The notes under the pieces were generated by a model. It saw only the letters and a program-made list of their open reading frames with translations, ran no database searches and was not told the origin of the DNA. From contig JAFSWG010000041.1 of NCBI GenBank assembly GCA_017444645.1, positions 1 through 55,364 on the forward strand: a stretch of DNA of 55,364 nt, read 5' to 3'. Below, piece by piece: positions 52,612 through 55,364 of this stretch. The position numbers and the translations under genes were made by a program. This DNA is from Acholeplasmatales bacterium. GTDB taxonomy: Bacteria; Bacillota_I; Bacilli_A; Acholeplasmatales; Anaeroplasmataceae. The number at the start of each line of letters is the position of its first letter. The stretch's first letter is position 1.

Positions 52612-53734
52612 CTAAATATTTTGTATCAATTAATCCTATATAACCATTTCTTTTAATTACACTATATGGATTAGCTTTTTTAACAACTGATACAATATCT
52701 CCTTTTCTTACAGATAAGAAATTATTAGATGCATCATATGCATATAATTTTTTATTATTCTTATCCTGATATACAAATGATGTATGTACCCACATCTTTG
52801 TGTTTGTTTTTATATGTCTAACTAAATAAAAATCTAGATCCTGATCAATTATTTCTACTTCATTATCTCCAAATGTTAAATTAACTAAAGTTGATGGATT
52901 ATCATAATCAACATCATTTTTAATTTCTTCTCTTGGATAATGATCATCCCAAATATAACCAAATTTCATTGAATTTAATGATTCAAGGAAAACAAAATTA
53001 ATTTGTCCTCCCTTAACTATATGGTTACCACCATCTATTGAAATTATTTTCTTTTTAAAATCAAAGATTGGATTTACACAAGAAATATCTCCACGATAGT
53101 TTCTTGTTGGATAATGACCAACTATCATTAATTTTTCTTGTGGCTTAGATAATTCGTAGAAATTATCATATTTTAGCATTGATATAGAATATTCTGGGAT
53201 ATTATTTATATCATCGATTCCACCATGAACTAATACAATTGAATTATTAATGATAATAACATCAGCTAAAGAATCCATAAAATCATAGAATTCACTATAT
53301 TTATCTTGTACCATATTAACAAAATCATCTACATCCATATCCATAGATAATGGATAATTTTGTTCTTCTGCAATATCATTTAAAATTGAATGCTTTTTGA
53401 TATTTGTATAATATAAAAATTTATCTTTAGCTTCCTTAGGTAAAATGAATCTAAAGACCTCATCACAGTTTCCTGCCATTGGATATACATTATCCTTTTT
53501 AGATAATTCAATAATGTATCTTAATGTTTTTAAATTATATGTGGCATCTCCTTTTTCATGGAAATCACCAATGATAAATAAATAATCATTATCATTGAAA
53601 TTTAATCTTTCAAGACCTCTTTTAAAAGTTTCTAAATCACCATGGATGTCACTTACAAAGATTAATCTTTTATCAGTAGGGATATTAATATTTTTAACTA
53701 TTGTTTTCTTTTTTAGTTCTCTCAATTCTTTCAT
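52601..53734 (-). CDS. calcineurin-like phosphoesterase with C-terminal SH3-like domain
   Basis: 377 residues from the ATG at 53734, with SD AAGGA/AAGGG just upstream inside queH. Dinuclear metal phosphoesterase motifs in order: VSDIHGD, IGDFHEKGD, GNCDE, VHGGID and VGHYPTRN (residues about 25-225). The C-terminal third (about 270-377) holds SH3-like beta segments ending KRNGYIGLIDTKYLDED. The family includes Ser/Thr phosphatases and dinucleotide hydrolases; the substrate is not known. It overlaps queH by 41 bases in another frame, so translation is probably coupled. rluA overlaps its end. Confidence 0.78.
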   Translation of the reverse strand: MKELRELKKKTIVKNINIPTDKRLIFVSDIHGDLETFKRGLERLNFNDNDYLFIIGDFHEKGDATYNLKTLRYIIELSKKDNVYPMAGNCDEVFRFILPKEAKDKFLYYTNIKKHSILNDIAEEQNYPLSMDMDVDDFVNMVQDKYSEFYDFMDSLADVIIINNSIVLVHGGIDDINNIPEYSISMLKYDNFYELSKPQEKLMIVGHYPTRNYRGDISCVNPIFDFKKKIISIDGGNHIVKGGQINFVFLESLNSMKFGYIWDDHYPREEIKNDVDYDNPSTLVNLTFGDNEVEIIDQDLDFYLVRHIKTNTKMWVHTSFVYQDKNNKKLYAYDASNNFLSVRKGDIVSVVKKANPYSVIKRNGYIGLIDTKYLDED

Positions 53735-54326
53735 CCCTTTCCTTGATTGAATATTTACAGCCACAATAATCCTGTCTATATAGACCATATTCTTTTGATA
53801 AATTAATACTGTCTACATAACCAGCTTCTTTTTTAAAATCTGAAAATAAATATTTAACATTATATTTATCTTCTAGCATATAACCTATTTCATTAATCCA
53901 TTTTTCTACCTTATAAGGTGATATAGATAATGTTGTAGTAAAATAATCATAATTTAATTCTTTTGCTTTAATTGCAGTTTTTTCTAATCTTAGCTTATAG
54001 CATTCATAGCATCTTTTAGTTCTTTCACCTAAATGTTCTAAACCTTTAACTGCATTATTATAATCTTCTTCATTATATTTATCATATATAACATTAATAT
54101 CATTAGATATTTTTTTAACAAAGCTTTCTATTTCATCTAATCTTTTTAAATATTCTGATTCAGGATAAATATTATCATTAGAATAAAAAATAGTTATTTT
54201 AAAATAATCCTTTAATACCATTAATGTATGGCTAGAGCATGGTGCACAACAAGCGTGTAATAATAAAGATGGTTTATAATCTAAATTAGTGATGAATTTT
54301 TTAAAATCATTATAATTATCAATCAT
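53694..54326 (-). CDS. queH: epoxyqueuosine reductase QueH
   Basis: 210 residues, DUF208/QueH family. Cysteine motifs in order: HACCAPCSS near 24-32, CYECYKLR near 109-116 and DYCGCKYS near 186-193, which in QueH carry a [4Fe-4S] cluster, a metal site and catalytic cysteines. It reduces epoxyqueuosine to queuosine at tRNA position 34 and replaces QueG in many anaerobes. No other queuosine gene lies in the window, fitting a salvage or dispersed pathway. It heads a long operon with a phosphoesterase, RluA, ABC exporter and LRR protein. SD is weak (GGTGAT). Confidence 0.92.
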   Translation of the reverse strand: MIDNYNDFKKFITNLDYKPSLLLHACCAPCSSHTLMVLKDYFKITIFYSNDNIYPESEYLKRLDEIESFVKKISNDINVIYDKYNEEDYNNAVKGLEHLGERTKRCYECYKLRLEKTAIKAKELNYDYFTTTLSISPYKVEKWINEIGYMLEDKYNVKYLFSDFKKEAGYVDSINLSKEYGLYRQDYCGCKYSIKERDERIERTKKENNS

Positions 54327-54418
54327 ATTATCACCAAGCCCTTTATTGTATATTATATAATAAAATTATATAAAATGTATAAAAAATATTATGTAAAGAA
54401 TATGTTAAATATAAAAAA

Positions 54419-54440
54419 GTATTAATTTATAAATTAATAC
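54419..54440. repeat. 22-bp perfect palindrome upstream of carD
   Basis: GTATTAATTTA followed by its exact inverse TAAATTAATAC, 22 bases upstream of the carD -35. On the minus strand six Ts follow, so it could be an operator or a weak terminator. It is in the divergent queH-carD gap. Confidence 0.6.
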
Positions 54441-54462
54441 TAAAATATTAACTTTTTTGTTT

Positions 54463-54491
54463 TTGAAATAAAGAGAATTATGTGATATAAT
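54463..54491 (+). promoter_or_regulatory. strong sigma-A promoter of carD
   Basis: TTGAAA (54463-54468), 17 bases, TATAAT (54486-54491) with an extended TG. Confidence 0.78.
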
Positions 54492-54550
54492 ATTATCGAG
54501 GGAGTTCGGTTATTATAATTTATATTATATAAGAAAAGGAGGTATTTGAA

Positions 54551-55060
54551 GTGTTTCAAATTGGCGATGTTGTAGTCTATACAACATACGGAATTTGTAA
54601 GGTTGAAAACATTATTGATATGAATTTCAACGGTAATTTAACTAAATATTATGTTTTAGTTCCACTTTCAGAAGCTAAAACTGAATTAACTATACCAGTT
54701 GAAAATCCTATTACTATTGCTAGATTACATGGATTATTATCAGAAAATGAAATTACAGAAATAATAGATCAAATACCTTATCTTGAACCTTTCTGGATTA
54801 TGAATGATAACGAACGTAAAAAAGCATTTAGTGATATCATTAAAAGAGGTAATAGGAAAGATACATTACAAATGTTAAAATCTGTTAAGAAACATCAATT
54901 AAGCTTAAAAGATAAGGTTAGAAAGCTTCATGCTTGTGATGAACAAGTAATGCATGATGCAGAAAAGCTTATTGTTGATGAATTTAGTTATGTACTTGGT
55001 AAAGAAAAAGTTGAAATATATAATTTAGTAAATGATAAAATCATAAAGAGCTTACAATAA
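54551..55060 (+). CDS. CarD-family transcription regulator
   Basis: 169 residues, starting at a GTG with SD AAGGAGG. N-terminal Tudor-like RNA polymerase interaction domain (FQIGDVVVYTTYGICKVENI pattern, about 1-60), then an all-helical DNA-binding domain (about 70-165). CarD/CdnL proteins bind the RNA polymerase beta subunit and stabilise open promoter complexes. The gene is monocistronic with a strong promoter and terminator. It corresponds to the stand-alone class common in Bacilli and Clostridia (B. subtilis YdeB). A 22-bp palindrome lies upstream and may be regulatory. Confidence 0.9.
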   Translation: MFQIGDVVVYTTYGICKVENIIDMNFNGNLTKYYVLVPLSEAKTELTIPVENPITIARLHGLLSENEITEIIDQIPYLEPFWIMNDNERKKAFSDIIKRGNRKDTLQMLKSVKKHQLSLKDKVRKLHACDEQVMHDAEKLIVDEFSYVLGKEKVEIYNLVNDKIIKSLQ

Positions 55061-55088
55061 AAAAAAATGCCAAAAGGCATTTTTTTTA
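55061..55088. terminator. bidirectional terminator between carD and the permease gene
   Basis: AAAAAATGCC, loop AAAA, GGCATTTTTTTT, directly after the carD stop. Confidence 0.92.
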
Positions 55089-55097
55089 TTCTTATTC

Positions 55098-55364
55098 TTA
55101 TAAAGGTAAATCCTTCTTTTCAAATCTAATAGAACCAATTATATAGCCTGCTAATCCAACAATAACTAATATAATTAATTTATAAATCCAAGCATTACCA
55201 CCATCTAGAATTGATACAACATCAAATAAAGAAATTAATGATACGTAATTGAAATTATTTAAAGCAGAAATTCTAACAACTGAAGGAATTACTGGTGAAC
55301 CAAATAAACCTAGCATTGTTGCAACTAAGAAAAACATAGAAATTCCACCACCTAATGCCATTGC
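55098..55364 (-). CDS. ABC-2 type permease, 3' end (partial)
   Basis: Only the last ~88 residues lie in the window; the frame stays open to the edge. Two hydrophobic helices (near the N-terminal edge and about residues 59-76 of the fragment), then a C-terminal end IIGSIRFEKKDLPL. Ends of the type F.K.DLPL are typical of ABC-2 family permeases that pair with a separate ATPase subunit. The rest of the gene and its partner lie to the right. Confidence in the exact family is moderate, as only the tail is visible. Confidence 0.6.
   Translation of the reverse strand, partial: AMALGGGISMFFLVATMLGLFGSPVIPSVVRISALNNFNYVSLISLFDVVSILDGGNAWIYKLIILVIVGLAGYIIGSIRFEKKDLPL

Noticed and set aside
1-55364. 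Mycoplasma-type reading of UGA as tryptophan
   Set aside because: Tryptophans at conserved positions use UGG and full-length proteins result with UGA as stop.

Overview
The window is a compact, AT-rich, low-GC Gram-positive type chromosome segment. The standard genetic code fits: tryptophan is UGG, full-length reading frames need no UGA read-through, and nearly all stops are UAA. Clear Shine-Dalgarno (SD) sites, sigma-A promoters, intrinsic terminators, a lysine riboswitch, CarD, QueH, a YdjG/YdjI pair, BspA-type repeats and a CxxC-repeat lipoprotein suggest an anaerobic, host- or gut-associated member of the Bacilli, perhaps near the Erysipelotrichales or the free-living relatives of Mollicutes. 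There is no rRNA, so the placement is inference. No tRNA, CRISPR array, prophage or insertion sequence was seen.

Layout. 150-4419 (minus): putrescine catabolism (putrescine aminotransferase, aldehyde dehydrogenase, GABA aminotransferase), with intrinsic terminators pressed against the ribosome sites of two genes. 4573-7733: P-type ATPase divergent from a small zinc-ribbon membrane protein. 7817-10468 (minus): YdjG/YdjI-like envelope pair. 10587-11411: serine acetyltransferase, divergent from a two-subunit fumarase plus malic enzyme operon (11531-14086). 14110-17258 (minus): LOG-family hydrolase and a 12-helix membrane protein ending in a ribosomal uL15-like domain. 17434-19918 (minus): LysR regulator, small RluA and PhoH. 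20034-24305: Lon, trigger factor with a Lys/Ala-rich tail, and a short DUF4250 gene. 24313-29039: membrane proteins, an ATP-grasp enzyme and a MATE exporter.

29116-35600 (minus) holds aspartate-family synthesis: asd-lysC under one promoter and lysA-dapF-dapA-dapB under a lysine riboswitch. The DapF-like protein lacks the first catalytic cysteine and most substrate-binding residues. 35634-40800 (minus): an rRNA pseudouridine synthase, a cytidylate kinase-ribosomal protein S1 fusion, Der and GpsA. 40932-42828 (plus): a small membrane protein and an M18 aminopeptidase. 42948-43106 is the 3' remnant of an M13 (PepO-like) peptidase gene next to a 1364-residue lipoprotein gene. 47460-54326 (minus) is one operon: queH, phosphoesterase, rluA, two ABC exporter halves and a leucine-rich repeat protein. 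carD (plus) and the 3' end of an ABC-2 type permease close the window.

The most unusual items are the degenerate DapF inside a riboswitch-controlled lysine operon, the Cmk-S1 fusion with an internal ribosome site, the membrane-uL15 fusion, the putative attenuators of the putrescine genes, the trigger factor leader in which a hairpin separates the SD from the start codon, and several promoters whose spacer or -10 box is itself a palindrome. All functional calls are by eye from sequence; no database search was run.
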